This document shows, piece after piece, positions 37,501 to 51,746 of a stretch of DNA of 64,000 bases. The notes beneath the pieces are model-generated. The model was not told the origin of the DNA, did not search any database, and saw only the letters and a program-made list of their open reading frames with translations. Made by a program: the position numbers and the translations under genes. The number at the start of each line of letters is the position of its first letter. Within the stretch, counting starts at the first letter, position 1. The stretch is from Siphonodentalium dalli. Lineage: Eukaryota; Mollusca; Scaphopoda; Gadilida; Siphonodentaliidae. The stretch covers positions 43,007,503 through 43,071,502 of the forward strand of contig CP136065.1 of the NCBI GenBank assembly GCA_032622095.1, in the 5' to 3' direction.

Positions 37501-40500
37501 TCGCTAATAGTAGCACCAATATAAAGGAGTCCAATCAGAACTCACTATTAGTAGCACCAAGATAAAGGAGTCCAATCAGAACTCACTATTAGTAGCACCA
37601 AGATAAAGTAGTCCAATCAGAATTCACTATTAGTAGCACCAAGATAAAGGAGTCCAATCAGAATTCGCTATTAGTAGCACCAAGATAATGGTGTCCCATC
37701 AGAACTCACTATTAGTAGCACCAAGATAAAGGAGTCCAATCAGAACTCACTATTAGTAGCACCAAGATAAAGGTGTCCAATCAGAATTCACTATTAATAG
37801 CACCAAGATAAAGGAGTCCAATCAGAATTCGCTATTAGTAGCACCAATATAAAGGAGTCCAATCAGAACTCACTATTAGTAGCACCAAGATAAAGGAGTC
37901 CAATCAGAACTCACTATTAGTAGCACCAAGATAAAGGAGTCCAATCAGAATTCACTATTAGTAGCACCAAGATAAAGGAGTCCAATCAGAATTCGCTATT
38001 AGTAGCACCAATATAAAGGAGTCCAATCAGAACTCACTATTAGTAGCACCAAGATAAAGGAGTCCAATCAGAATTCACTATTAGTAGCACCAAGATAACG
38101 GAGTCCAATCAGAATTCACTATTAGTAGCACCAAGATAACGGAGTCCAATCAGAATTCACTATTAGTAGCACCAAGATAACGGAGTCCAATCATAATTCA
38201 CTATTAGTAGCACCAATATAAAGGAGTCCAATCAGAATTCACTATTAGTAGCACCAAGATAAAGGAGTCCAATCAGAATTCACTATTAGTAGCACCAAGA
38301 TAACGGAGTCCAATCAGAATTCACTATTAGTAGCACCAAGATAACGGAGTCCAATCAGAATTCACTATTAGTAGCACCAAGATAAAGGAGTCCAATCAGA
38401 ATTCACTATTAGTAGCACCAAGATAAAGGAGTCCAATCAGAATTCACTATTAGTAGCTCCAAGATAAAGGCGTCCAATCAGAACCCATTATTAGTAGCAC
38501 CAAGATAAAGGAGTCCAATCAGAATTAACTATTAGTAGCACCAATATAACAGAGTCCAATCAGAACTCACTATTAGTAGCACCAAGATAACGGAGTCCAA
38601 TCAGAATTCACTATTAGTAGCACCAAGATAAAGGAGTCCAATCAGTACTCACTATTAGTAGTACCAAGATAAAGGAGTCCAATCAGAACTCACTATTAGT
38701 AGCACCAAGATAAAGTCCAATCAGTACTCACTATTAGTAGTACCAAGATAAAGGAGTCCAATCAGAATTCACTGTTAGTAGCACCAAGATAAAGGAGTCC
38801 AATCAGAATTCACTATTAGTAGTACCAAGATAAAGGAGTCCAATCAGTACTCACTATTAGTAGTACCAAGATAAAGGAGTCCAATCAGAATTCACTATTA
38901 GTAGCACCAAGATAAAGGAGTCCAATCAGAACTCACTATTAGTAGTACCAAGATAAAGGAGTCCAATCAGTACTCACTATTAGTAGTACCAAGATAAAGA
39001 GTCCAGTCAGAACTCACTATTAGTAGTACCAAGATAAAGGAGTCCAATCAGAACTCACTATTAGTAGCACCAAGATAAAGAAGTCCAATCAGTAGTCACT
39101 ATTAGTAGTACCAAGATAAAGTAGTCCAATCAGAATTCACTATTAGTAGCACCAAGATAACGGAGTCCAATCATAATTCACTATTAGTAGCACCAATATA
39201 AAGGATTCCAATCAGAATTCACTATTAGTAGCACCAAGATAAAGGAGTCCAATCAGAATTCACTATTAGTAGCACCAAGATAAAGGAGTCCAATCAGAAC
39301 TCACTATTAGTAGCACCAAGATAAAGGAGTCCAATCAGAATTCACTATTAGTAGCACCAAGATAAAGGAGTCCAATCAGAATTCGCTATTAGTAGCACCA
39401 ATATAAAGGAGTCCAATCAGAACTCACTATTAGTAGCACCAAGATAAAGGAGTCCAATCAGAATTCACTATTAGTAGCACCAAGATAACGGAGTCCAATC
39501 AGAATTCACTATTAGTAGCACCAAGATAACGGGAGTCCAATCAGAATTCACTATTAGTAGCACCAAGATAACGGAGTCCAATCATAATTCACTATTAGTA
39601 GCACCAATATAAAGGAGTCCAATCAGAATTCACTATTAGTAGCACCAAGATAAAGGAGTCCAATCAGAATTCACTATTAGTAGCACCAAGATAACGGAGT
39701 CCAATCAGAATTCACTATTAGTAGCACCAAGATAACGGAGTCCAATCAGAATTCACTATTAGTAGCACCAAGATAAAGGAGTCCAATCAGAATTCACTAT
39801 TAGTAGCTCCAAGATAAAGGCGTCCAATCAGAACCCATTATTAGTAGCACCAAGATAAAGGAGTCCAATCAGAATTAACTATTAGTAGCACCAATATAAC
39901 AGAGTCCAATCAGAACTCACTATTAGTAGCACCAAGATAACGGAGTCCAATCAGAATTCACTATTAGTAGCACCAAGATAAAGGAGTCCAATCAGTACTC
40001 ACTATTAGTAGTACCAAGATAAAGGAGTCCAATCAGAACTCACTATTAGTAGCACCAAGATAAAGAAGTCCAATCAGTACTCACTATTAGTAGTACCAAG
40101 ATAAAGGAGTCCAATCAGAATTCACTGTTAGTAGCACCAAGATAAAGGAGTCCAATCAGAATTCACTATTAGTAGTACCAAGATAAAGGAGTCCAATCAG
40201 TACTCACTATTAGTAGTACCAAGATAAAGGAGTCCAATCAGAATTCACTATTAGTAGCACCAAGATAAAGGAGTCCAATCAGAACTCACTATTAGTAGTA
40301 CCAAGATAATGGTGTCCCATCAGAACTCACTATTAGTAGCACCAAGATAAAGGAGTCCAATCAGAACTCACTATTAGTAGCATCAAGATAAAGGAGTCCA
40401 ATCAGTACTCACTATTAGTAGTACCAAGATAAAGAGTCCAGTCAGAACTCACTATTAGTAGTACCAAGATAAAGGAGTCCAATCAGAACTCACTATTAGT

Positions 40501-43500
40501 AGCACCAAGATAAAGAAGTCCAATCAGTAGTCACTATTAGTAGTACCAAGATAAAGTAGTCCAATCAGAATTCACTATTAGTAGCACCAAGATAACGGAG
40601 TCCAATCATAATTCACTATTAGTAGCACCAATATAAAGGATTCCAATCAGAATTCACTATTAGTACCACCAAGATAACGGAGTCCAATCAGAATTCACTA
40701 TTAGTAGCACCAAGATAAAGGAGTCCAATCAGAACTCACTATTAGTAGCACCAAGATAAAGGAGTCCAATCAGAATTCACTATTAGTAGCACCAAGATAA
40801 AGGAGTCCAATCAGAATTCGCTAATAGTAGCACCAATATAAAGGAGTCCAATCAGAACTCACTATTAGTAGCACCAAGATAAAGGAGTCCAATCAGAACT
40901 CACTATTAGTAGCACCAAGATAAAGGAGTCCAATCAGAATTCACTATTAGTAGCACCAAGATAAAGGAGTCCAATCAGAATTCGCTATTAGTAGCACCAA
41001 GATAATGGTGTCCCATCAGAACTCACTATTAGTAGCACCAAGATAAAGGAGTCCAATCAGAACTCACTATTAGTAGCACCAAGATAAAGGTGTCCAATCA
41101 GAATTCACTATTAATAGCACCAAGATAAAGGAGTCCAATCAGAATTCGCTATTAGTAGCACCAATATAAAGGAGTCCAATCAGAACTCACTATTAGTAGC
41201 ACCAAGATAAAGGAGTCCAATCAGAACTCACTATTAGTAGCACCAAGATAAAGGAGTCCAATCAGAATTCACTATTAGTAGCACCAAGATAAAGGAGTCC
41301 AATCAGAATTCGCTATTAGTAGCACCAATTTAAAGGAGTCCAATCAGAACTCACTATTAGTAGCACCAAGATAAAGGAGTCCAATTAGAATTCACTATTA
41401 GTAGCACCAAGATAACGGAGTCCAATCAGAATTCACTATTAGTAGCACCAAGATAACGGAGTCCAATCAGAATTCACTATTAGTAGCACCAAGATAACGG
41501 AGTCCAATCATAATTCACTATTAGTAGCACCAATATAAAGGATTCCAATCAGAATTCACTATTAGTAGCACCAAGATAAAGGAGTCCAATCAGAATTCAC
41601 TATTAGTAGCACCAAGATAACGGAGTCCAATTAGAATTCACTATTAGTAGCACCAAGATAACGGAGTCCAATCAGAATTCACTATTAGTAGCACCAAGAT
41701 AAAGGAGTCCAATCAGAATTCACTATTAGTAGCACCAAGATAAAGGAGTCCAATCAGAATTCACTATTAGTAGCTCCAAGATAAAGGCGTCCAATCAGAA
41801 CCCATTATTAGTAGCACCAAGATAAAGGAGTCCAATCAGAATTAACTATTAGTAGCACCAATATAACAGAGTCCAATCAGAACTCACTATTAGTAGCACC
41901 AAGATAACGGAGTCCAATCAGAATTCACTATTAGTAGCACCAAGATAAAGGAGTCCAATCAGTACTCACTATTAGTAGTACCAAGATAAAGGAGTCCAAT
42001 CAGAACTCACTATTAGTAGCACCAAGATAAAGAAGTCCAATCAGTACTCACTATTAGTAGTACCAAGATAAAGTAGTCCAATCAGAATTCACTATTAGTA
42101 GCACCAAGATAAAGGAGTCCAATCAGAATTCACTATTAGTAGCACCAAGATAACGGAGTCCAATCAGAATTCACTATTAGTACCACCAAGATAACGGAGT
42201 CCAATCAGAATTCACTATTAGTAGCACCAAGACAAAGGAGTCCAATCAGAACTCACTATTAGTAGCACCAAGATAAAGGAGTCCAATCAGAATTCACTAT
42301 TAGTAGCACCAAGATAAAGGAGTCCAATCAGAATTCGCTAATAGTAGCACCAATATAAAGGAGTCCAATCAGAACTCACTATTAGTAGCACCAAGATAAA
42401 GGAGTCCAATCAGAACTCACTATTAGTAGCACCAAGATAAAGTAGTCCAATCAGAATTCACTATTAGTAGCACCAAGATAAAGGAGTCCAATCAGAATTC
42501 GCTATTAGTAGCACCAAGATAATGGTGTCCCATCAGAACTCACTATTAGTAGCACCAAGATAAAGGAGTCCAATCAGAACTCACTATTAGTAGCACCAAG
42601 ATAAAGGTGTCCAATCAGAATTCACTATTAATAGCACCAAGATAAAGGAGTCCAATCAGAATTCGCTATTAGTAGCACCAATATAAAGGAGTCCAATCAG
42701 AACTCACTATTAGTAGCACCAAGATAAAGGAGTCCAATCAGAACTCACTATTAGTAGCACCAAGATAAAGGAGTCCAATCAGAATTCACTATTAGTAGCA
42801 CCAAGATAAAGGAGTCCAATCAGAATTCGCTATTAGTAGCACCAATATAAAGGAGTCCAATCAGAACTCACTATTAGTAGCACCAAGATAAAGGAGTCCA
42901 ATCAGAATTCACTATTAGTAGCACCAAGATAACGGAGTCCAATCAGAATTCACTATTAGTAGCACCAAGATAACGGAGTCCAATCAGAATTCACTATTAG
43001 TAGCACCAAGATAACGGAGTCCAATCATAATTCACTATTAGTAGCACCAATATAAAGGAGTCCAATCAGAATTCACTATTAGTAGCACCAAGATAAAGGA
43101 GTCCAATCAGAATTCACTATTAGTAGCACCAAGATAACGGAGTCCAATCAGAATTCACTATTAGTAGCACCAAGATAACGGAGTCCAATCAGAATTCACT
43201 ATTAGTAGCACCAAGATAAAGGAGTCCAATCAGAATTCACTATTAGTAGCACCAAGATAAAGGAGTCCAATCAGAATTCACTATTAGTAGCTCCAAGATA
43301 AAGGCGTCCAATCAGAACCCATTATTAGTAGCACCAAGATAAAGGAGTCCAATCAGAATTAACTATTAGTAGCACCAATATAACAGAGTCCAATCAGAAC
43401 TCACTATTAGTAGCACCAAGATAACGGAGTCCAATCAGAATTCACTATTAGTAGCACCAAGATAAAGGAGTCCAATCAGTACTCACTATTAGTAGTACCA

Positions 43501-45683
43501 AGATAAAGGAGTCCAATCAGAATTCACTGTTAGTAGCACCAAGATAAAGGAGTCCAATCAGAATTCACTATTAGTAGTACCAAGATAAAGGAGTCCAATC
43601 AGTACTCACTATTAGTAGTACCAAGATAAAGGAGTCCAATCAGAATTCACTATTAGTTGCACCAAGATAAAGGAGTCCAATCAGAACTCACTATTAGTAG
43701 TACCAAGATAAAGGAGTCCAATCAGTACTCACTATTAGTAGTACCAAGATAAAGAGTCCAGTCAGAACTCACTATTAGTAGTACCAAGATAAAGGAGTCC
43801 AATCAGAACTCACTATTAGTAGCACCAAGATAAAGAAGTCCAATCAGTAGTCACTATTAGTAGTACCAAGATAAAGTAGTCCAATCAGAATTCACTATTA
43901 GTAGCACCAAGATAACGGAGTCCAATCATAATTCACTATTAGTAGCACCAATATAAAGGATTCCAATCAGAATTCACTATTAGTAGCACCAAGATAAAGG
44001 AGTCCAATCAGAATTCACTATTAGTAGCACCAAGATAAAGGAGTCCAATCAGAACTCACTATTAGTAGCACCAAGATAAAGGAGTCCAATCAGAATTCAC
44101 TATTAGTAGCACCAAGATAAAGGAGTCCAATCAGAATTCGCTATTAGTAGCACCAATATAAAGGAGTCCAATCAGAACTCACTATTAGTAGCACCAAGAT
44201 AAAGGAGTCCAATCAGAATTCACTATTAGTAGCACCAAGATAACGGAGTCCAATCAGAATTCACTATTAGTAGCACCAAGATAACGGGAGTCCAATCAGA
44301 ATTCACTATTAGTAGCACCAAGATAACGGAGTCCAATCATAATTCACTATTAGTAGCACCAATATAAAGGAGTCCAATCAGAATTCACTATTAGTAGCAC
44401 CAAGATAAAGGAGTCCAATCAGAATTCACTATTAGTAGCACCAAGATAACGGAGTCCAATCAGAATTCACTATTAGTAGCACCAAGATAACGGAGTCCAA
44501 TCAGAATTCACTATTAGTAGCACCAAGATAAAGGAGTCCAATCAGAATTCACTATTAGTAGCTCCAAGATAAAGGCGTCCAATCAGAACCCATTATTAGT
44601 AGCACCAAGATAAAGGAGTCCAATCAGAATTAACTATTAGTAGCACCAATATAACAGAGTCCAATCAGAACTCACTATTAGTAGCACCAAGATAACGGAG
44701 TCCAATCAGAATTCACTATTAGTAGCACCAAGATAAAGGAGTCCAATCAGTACTCACTATTAGTAGTACCAAGATAAAGGAGTCCAATCAGAACTCACTA
44801 TTAGTAGCACCAAGATAAAGAAGTCCAATCAGTACTCACTATTAGTAGTACCAAGATAAAGGAGTCCAATCAGAATTCACTGTTAGTAGCACCAAGATAA
44901 AGGAGTCCAATCAGAATTCACTATTAGTAGTACCAAGATAAAGGAGTCCAATCAGTACTCACTATTAGTAGTACCAAGATAAAGGAGTCCAATCAGAATT
45001 CACTATTAGTAGCACCAAGATAAAGGAGTCCAATCAGAACTCACTATTAGTAGTACCAAGATAATGGTGTCCCATCAGAACTCACTATTAGTAGCACCAA
45101 GATAAAGGAGTCCAATCAGAACTCACTATTAGTAGCATCAAGATAAAGGAGTCCAATCAAAATTCACTATTAGTAGCACCAAGATAACGGAGTGCAATCA
45201 GAATTCACTATTAGTAGCACCAAGATAACGGAGTCCAATCAGAATTCACTATTAGTAGCACCAAGATAACGGAGTCCAATCAGAATTCACTATTAGTAGC
45301 ACCAATATAAAGGATTCCAATCAGAATTCACTATTAGTAGCACCAAGATAAAGGAGTCCAATCAGAACTCACTATTAGTAGCACCAAGATAAAGGAGTCC
45401 AATCAGAACTCACTATTAGTAGCACCAAGATAAAGGAGTCCAATCAGAACTCACTATTAGTAGCACCAAGATAACGGAGTCCAATCAGAACTCACTATTA
45501 GTAGCACCAAGATAAAGAAGTCCAATCAGTACTCACTATTAGTAGTACCAAGATAAAGGAGTCCAATCAGAACTCACTATTAGTAGCACCAAGATAAAGG
45601 AGTCCAATCAGAACTCACTATTAGTAGCACCAAGATAAAGGAGTCCAATCAGAATCCACTATTAGTAGCACCAAGATAAAGGA

Positions 45684-46111
45684 GTCCAATCATTTCAAAT
45701 GAGTGACATCACAAAAAATCATTGTCTATGCATTATTTAAGTCATCCGATGAGTGTGTCAAACCACCAACATGACTTCATATTCATCCAAGTAGTGTCAT
45801 AATGCATACAAATGAGGACCAAAACCACCCAACAAATATTCCAAAACGATCCAACGACTCCACCCTCAATGGTGTCCCAAACCTTACAATGATTACACAA
45901 GCTAACCACCGAGTGTCCCAAACCATTCAGGTAGTTTCCCCAACCACTCAACCGGCGTCCTAATCAACACATAAGTGTTCCCAGTCTGGAGTAACATATC
46001 CACATATAAAATAGTGGATTTGATAACCTTTCGCAGAGTTTTCATTTCCCGACCCCGTGATTCCACATCAGTAGCGACAATCAGAACTAACTGTAGCAAC
46101 AAGATAATGGT
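45684..46111. repeat. Non-canonical spacer, copy 3
   Basis: Third complete copy of the 428-bp spacer, 41,467 bp after copy 1. It shares copy 1's C at the diagnostic position (CCAAACCTTAC). No supported gene. Confidence 0.92.
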
Positions 46112-49100
46112 GTCCAATCAGAACTCACTATTAATAGCACGAAGATAAAGGAGTCCAATCAGAATTCGCTATTAGTAGCACCAAGATAAAGGGGTCCAAT
46201 CATAACTCACTATTAGTAGCACCAAGATAATGGTATCCCATCAGAACTCACTATTAGTAGCACCAAGATAAAGGAGTCCAATCAGAATTCACTACTAGTA
46301 GCACCAAGATAAAGGAGTCCAATCAGAATTCGCTATTAGTAGCACCAAGATAAATGAGTCCAATCAGAACTCACTATTAGTAGCACCAAGATAAATGAGT
46401 CCAATCAGAACTCCCTATTAGTAGCACCAAGATAAAGGAGTCCAATCAGAATTCACTATTAGTAGCACCAAGATAACGGAGTCCAATCAGAATTCACTAT
46501 TAGTACCACCAAGATAACGGAGTCCAATCAGAATTCACTATTAGTAGCACCAAGATAAAGGAGTCCAATCAGAACTCACTATTAGTAGCACCAAGATAAA
46601 GGAGTCCAATCAGAATTCACTATTAGTAGCACCAAGATAAAGGAGTCCAATCAGAATTCGCTAATAGTAGCACCAATATAAAGGAGTCCAATCAGAACTC
46701 ACTATTAGTAGCACCAAGATAAAGGAGTCCAATCAGAACTCACTATTAGTAGCACCAAGATAAAGGAGTCCAATCAGAATTCACTATTAGTAGCACCAAG
46801 ATAAAGGAGTCCAATCAGAATTCGCTATTAGTAGCACCAAGATAATGGTGTCCCATCAGAACTCACTATTAGTAGCACCAAGATAAAGGAGTCCAATCAG
46901 AACTCACTATTAGTAGCACCAAGATAAAGGTGTCCAATCAGAATTCACTATTAATAGCACCAAGATAAAGGAGTCCAATCAGAATTCGCTATTAGTAGCA
47001 CCAATATAAAGGAGTCCAATCAGAACTCACTATTAGTAGCACCAAGATAAAGGAGTCCAATCAGAACTCACTATTAGTAGCACCAAGATAAAGGAGTCCA
47101 ATCAGAATTCACTATTAGTAGCACCAAGATAAAGGAGTCCAATCAGAATTCGCTATTAGTAGCACCAATTTAAAGGAGTCCAATCAGAACTCACTATTAG
47201 TAGCACCAAGATAAAGGAGTCCAATCAGAATTCACTATTAGTAGCACCAAGATAACGGAGTCCAATCAGAATTCACTATTAGTAGCACCAAGAAAACGGA
47301 GTCCAATCAGAATTCACTATTAGTAGCACCAAGATAACGGAGTCCAATCATAATTCACTATTAGTAGCACCAATATAAAGGATTCCAATCAGAATTCACT
47401 ATTAGTAGCACCAAGATAAAGGAGTCCAATCAGAATTCACTATTAGTAGCACCAAGATAACGGAGTCCAATCAGAATTCACTATTAGTAGCACCAAGATA
47501 ACGGAGTCCAATCAGAATTCACTATTAGTAGCACCAAGATAAAGGAGTCCAATCAGAATTCACTATTAGTAGCACCAAGATAAAGGAGTCCAATCAGAAT
47601 TCACTATTAGTAGCTCCAAGATAAAGGCGTCCAATCAGAACCCATTATTAGTAGCACCAAGATAAAGGAGTCCAATCAGAATTCGCTAATAGTAGCACCA
47701 ATATAAAGGAGTCCAATCAGAACTCACTATTAGTAGCACCAAGATAAAGGAGTCCAATCAGAACTCACTATTAGTAGCACCAAGATAAAGGAGTCCAATC
47801 AGTACTCACTATTAGTAGTACCAAGATAAAGGAGTCCAATCAGAACTCACTATTAGTAGCACCAAGATAAAGAAGTCCAATCAGTACTCACTATTAGTAG
47901 TACCAAGATAAAGTAGTCCAATCAGAATTCACTATTAGTAGCACCAAGATAAAGGAGTCCAATCAGAATTCACTATTAGTAGCACCAAGATAACGGAGTC
48001 CAATCAGAATTCACTATTAGTACCACCAAGATAACGGAGTCCAATCAGAATTCACTATTAGTAGCACCAAGATAAAGAAGTCCAATCAGAACTCACTATT
48101 AGTAGCACCAAGATAAAGGAGTCCAATCAGAATTCACTATTAGTAGCACCAAGATAAAGGAGTCCAATCAGAATTCGCTAATAGTAGCACCAATATAAAG
48201 GAGTCCAATCAGAACTCACTATTAGTAGCACCAAGATAAAGGAGTCCAATCAGAACTCACTATTAGTAGCACCAAGATAAAGGAGTCCAATCAGAATTCA
48301 CTATTAGTAGCACCAAGATAAAGGAGTCCAATCAGAATTCGCTATTAGTAGCACCAAGATAATGGTGTCCCATCAGAACTCACTATTAGTAGCACCAAGA
48401 TAAAGGAGTCCAATCAGAACTCACTATTAGTAGCACCAAGATAAAGGTGTCCAATCAGAATTCACTATTAATAGCACCAAGATAAAGGAGTCCAATCAGA
48501 ATTCGCTATTAGTAGCACCAATATAAAGGAGTCCAATCAGAACTCACTATTAGTAGCACCAAGATAAAGGAGTCCAATCAGAACTCACTATTAGTAGCAC
48601 CAAGATAAAGGAGTCCAATCAGAATTCACTATTAGTAGCACCAAGATAAAGGAGTCCAATCAGAATTCGCTATTAGTAGCACCAATATAAAGGAGTCCAA
48701 TCAGAACTCACTATTAGTAGCACCAAGATAAAGGAGTCCAATCAGAATTCACTATTAGTAGCACCAAGATAACGGAGTCCAATCAGAATTCACTATTAGT
48801 AGCACCAAGATAACGGAGTCCAATCAGAATTCACTATTAGTAGCACCAAGATAACGGAGTCCAATCATAATTCACTATTAGTAGCACCAATATAAAGGAG
48901 TCCAATCAGAATTCACTATTAGTAGCACCAAGATAAAGGAGTCCAATCAGAATTCACTATTAGTAGCACCAAGATAACGGAGTCCAATCAGAATTCACTA
49001 TTAGTAGCACCAAGATAACGGAGTCCAATCAGAATTCACTATTAGTAGCACCAAGATAAAGGAGTCCAATCAGAATTCACTATTAGTAGCTCCAAGATAA

Positions 49101-51318
49101 AGGCGTCCAATCAGAACCCATTATTAGTAGCACCAAGATAAAGGAGTCCAATCAGAATTAACTATTAGTAGCACCAATATAACAGAGTCCAATCAGAACT
49201 CACTATTAGTAGCACCAAGATAACGGAGTCCAATCAGAATTCACTATTAGTAGCACCAAGATAAAGGAGTCCAATCAGTACTCACTATTAGTAGTACCAA
49301 GATAAAGGAGTCCAATCAGAACTCACTATTAGTAGCACCAAGATAAAGAAGTCCAATCAGTACTCACTATTAGTAGTACCAAGATAAAGGAGTCCAATCA
49401 GAATTCACTGTTAGTAGCACCAAGATAAAGGAGTCCAATCAGAATTCACTATTAGTAGTACCAAGATAAAGGAGTCCAATCAGTACTCACTATTAGTAGT
49501 ACCAAGATAAAGGAGTCCAATCAGAATTCACTATTAGTAGCACCAAGATAAAGGAGTCCAATCAGAACTCACTATTAGTAGTACCAAGATAATGGTGTCC
49601 CATCAGAACTCACTATTAGTAGCACCAAGATAAAGGAGTCCAATCAGAACTCACTATTAGTAGCATCAAGATAAAGGAGTCCAATCAAAATTCACTATTA
49701 GTAGCACCAAGATAACGGAGTCCAATCAGAATTCACTATTAGTAGCACCAAGATAACGGAGTCCAATCAGAATTCACTATTAGTAGCACCAAGATAACGG
49801 AGTCCAATCAGAATTCACTATTAGTAGCACCAATATAAAGGATTCCAATCAGAATTCACTATTAGTAGCACCAAGATAAAGGAGTCCAATCAGAATTCAC
49901 TATTAGTAGCACCAAGATAAAGGAGTCCAATCAGAATTCACTATTAGTAGCTCCAAGATAAAGGCGTCCAATCAGAATTCACTATTAATAGCACCAAGAT
50001 AAAGGAGTCCAATCAGAATTCACTATTAGTAGCACCAAGATAAAGGAGTCCAATCAGAATTCACTATTAGTAGCTCCAAGATAAAGGCGTCCAATCAGAA
50101 CCCATTATTAGTAGCACCAATATAACAGAGTCCAATCAGAACTCACTATTAGTAGCACCAAGATAACGGAGTCCAATCAGAATTCACTATTAGTAGCACC
50201 AAGATAAAGGAGTCCAATCAGAATTCACTATTAGTAGCTCCAAGATAAAGGCGTCCAATCAGAACCCATTATTAGTAGCACCAATATAACAGAGGCCAAT
50301 CAGAACTCACTATTAGTAGCACCAAGATAACGGAGTCCAATCAGAATTCACTATTAGTAGCACCAAGATAAAGGAGTCCAATCAGAATTCACTATTAGTA
50401 GCTCCAAGATAAAGGCGTCCAATCAGAACCCATTATTAGTAGCACCAATATAACAGAGTCCAATCAGAACTCACTATTAGTAGCACCAAGATAACGGAGT
50501 CCAATCAGAATTCACTATTAGTAGCACCAAGATAAAGGAGTCCAATCAGTACTCACTATTAGTAGCACCAAGATAAAGGAGTCCAATCAGAATTCACTAT
50601 TAGTAGCACCAAGATAAAGGAGTCCAATCAGAATCCACTATTAGTAGCACCAAGATAAAGAAGTCCAATCAGTACTCACTATTAGTAGTACCAAGATAAA
50701 GGAGTCCAATCAGAATTCACTATTAGTAGCTCCAAGATAAAGAAGTCCAATCAGTACTCACTATTAGTAGCACCAAGATAACGGAGTCCAATCAGAACTC
50801 ACTATTAGTAGCACCAAGATAAAGAAGTCCAATCAGTACTCACTATTAGTAGTACCAAGATAAAGGAGTCCAATCAGAACTCACTATTAGTAGCACCAAG
50901 ATAAAGGAGTCCAATCAGAACTCACTATTAGTAGCACCAAGATAAAGGAGTCCAATCAGAACTCACTATTAGTAGCACCAAGATAAAGGAGTCCAATCAG
51001 AACTCACTATTAGTAGCACCAAGATAAAGGAGTCCAATCAGAACTCACTATTAGTAGCACCAAGATAAAGGAGTCCAATCAGAACTCACTATTAGTAGCA
51101 CCAAGATAACGGAGTCCAATCAGAACTCACTATTAGTAGCACCAAGATAAAGAAGTCCAATCAGTACTCACTATTAGTAGTACCAAGATAAAGGAGTCCA
51201 ATCAGAACTCACTATTAGTAGCACCAAGATAAAGGAGTCCAATCAGAACTCACTATTAGTAGCACCAAGATAAAGGAGTCCAATCAGAATCCACTATTAG
51301 TAGCACCAAGATAAAGGA
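46112..51318. repeat. 41-bp satellite array, unit D
   Basis: About 127 monomers. Collinear with unit B except that the 20-monomer block is present once. Shared private variants include AAGAAAACGG (47290) and AACAGAGGCC (50288). The four-monomer repeat is again present around 50070-50405. No gene is seen. Confidence 0.97.
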
Positions 51319-51746
51319 GTCCAATCATTTCAAATGAGTGACATCACAAAAAATCATTGTCTATGCATTATTTAAGTCATCCGATGAGTGTGTCAAACCA
51401 CCAACATGACTTCATATTCATCCAAGTAGTGTCATAATGCATACAAATGAGGACCAAAACCACCCAACAAATATTCCAAAACGATCCAACGACTCCACCC
51501 TCAATGGTGTCCCAAACATTACAATGATTACACAAGCTAACCACCGAGTGTCCCAAACCATTCAGGTAGTTTCCCCAACCACTCAACCGGCGTCCTAATC
51601 AACACATAAGTGTTCCCAGTCTGGAGTAACATATCCACATATAAAATAGTGGATTTGATAACCTTTCGCAGAGTTTTCATTTCCCGACCCCGTGATTCCA
51701 CATCAGTAGCGACAATCAGAACTAACTGTAGCAACAAGATAATGGT
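51319..51746. repeat. Non-canonical spacer, copy 4
   Basis: Fourth complete copy of the 428-bp spacer, 5,635 bp after copy 3. It shares copy 2's A at the diagnostic position (CCAAACATTAC). No supported gene. Confidence 0.92.

Larger units (their letters stand above)
20102..45683. repeat. 41-bp satellite array, unit C right of the LINE
   Basis: About 624 monomers, the longest uninterrupted stretch in the window. Order of variants is strongly patterned. The paired variant AGCTCCAAGATAAAGGCG followed by AGAACCCATTATTAG occurs at 20588, 22105, 23253, 25138, 26655 and further on, with spacings 1517, 1148, 1885 and 1517. These are 37, 28, 46 (minus one base) and 37 monomers. Longer periods of 4,550, 8,152, 11,800 and 4,834 bp are visible from the rare variant GACAAAGG at 21047, 25597, 33749, 37397 and 42231. 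Isolated monomers are out of register (loss of three bases at 26911, 28999, 38711; gain of one G at 27730, 29818, 39530, 44285). No gene, RNA gene or second mobile element is seen. Confidence 0.97.
4530..45996. repeat. ~41.5-kb superunit (units B + C), first copy
   Basis: Markers in this interval recur downstream at fixed offsets. 2818, 3093, 3721, 4530 and 5823 recur at +41,467 (44285, 44560, 45188, 45997, 47290). 6643, 6965, 8441 and 9641 recur at +40,647. 10984, 12599 and 14034 recur at +40,648. 20102, 20588, 22105, 23253, 25138, 26655 and 26911 recur at +36,226. The steps in offset are explained by an 820-bp duplication in B, a 1-bp deletion near 10446, a ~209-bp deletion near 15075 and the LINE insertion. 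The second copy (D + E) is cut by the gap at 63527. It may be a true macro-tandem repeat or two haplotypes placed in series by the assembler. Confidence 0.85.
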
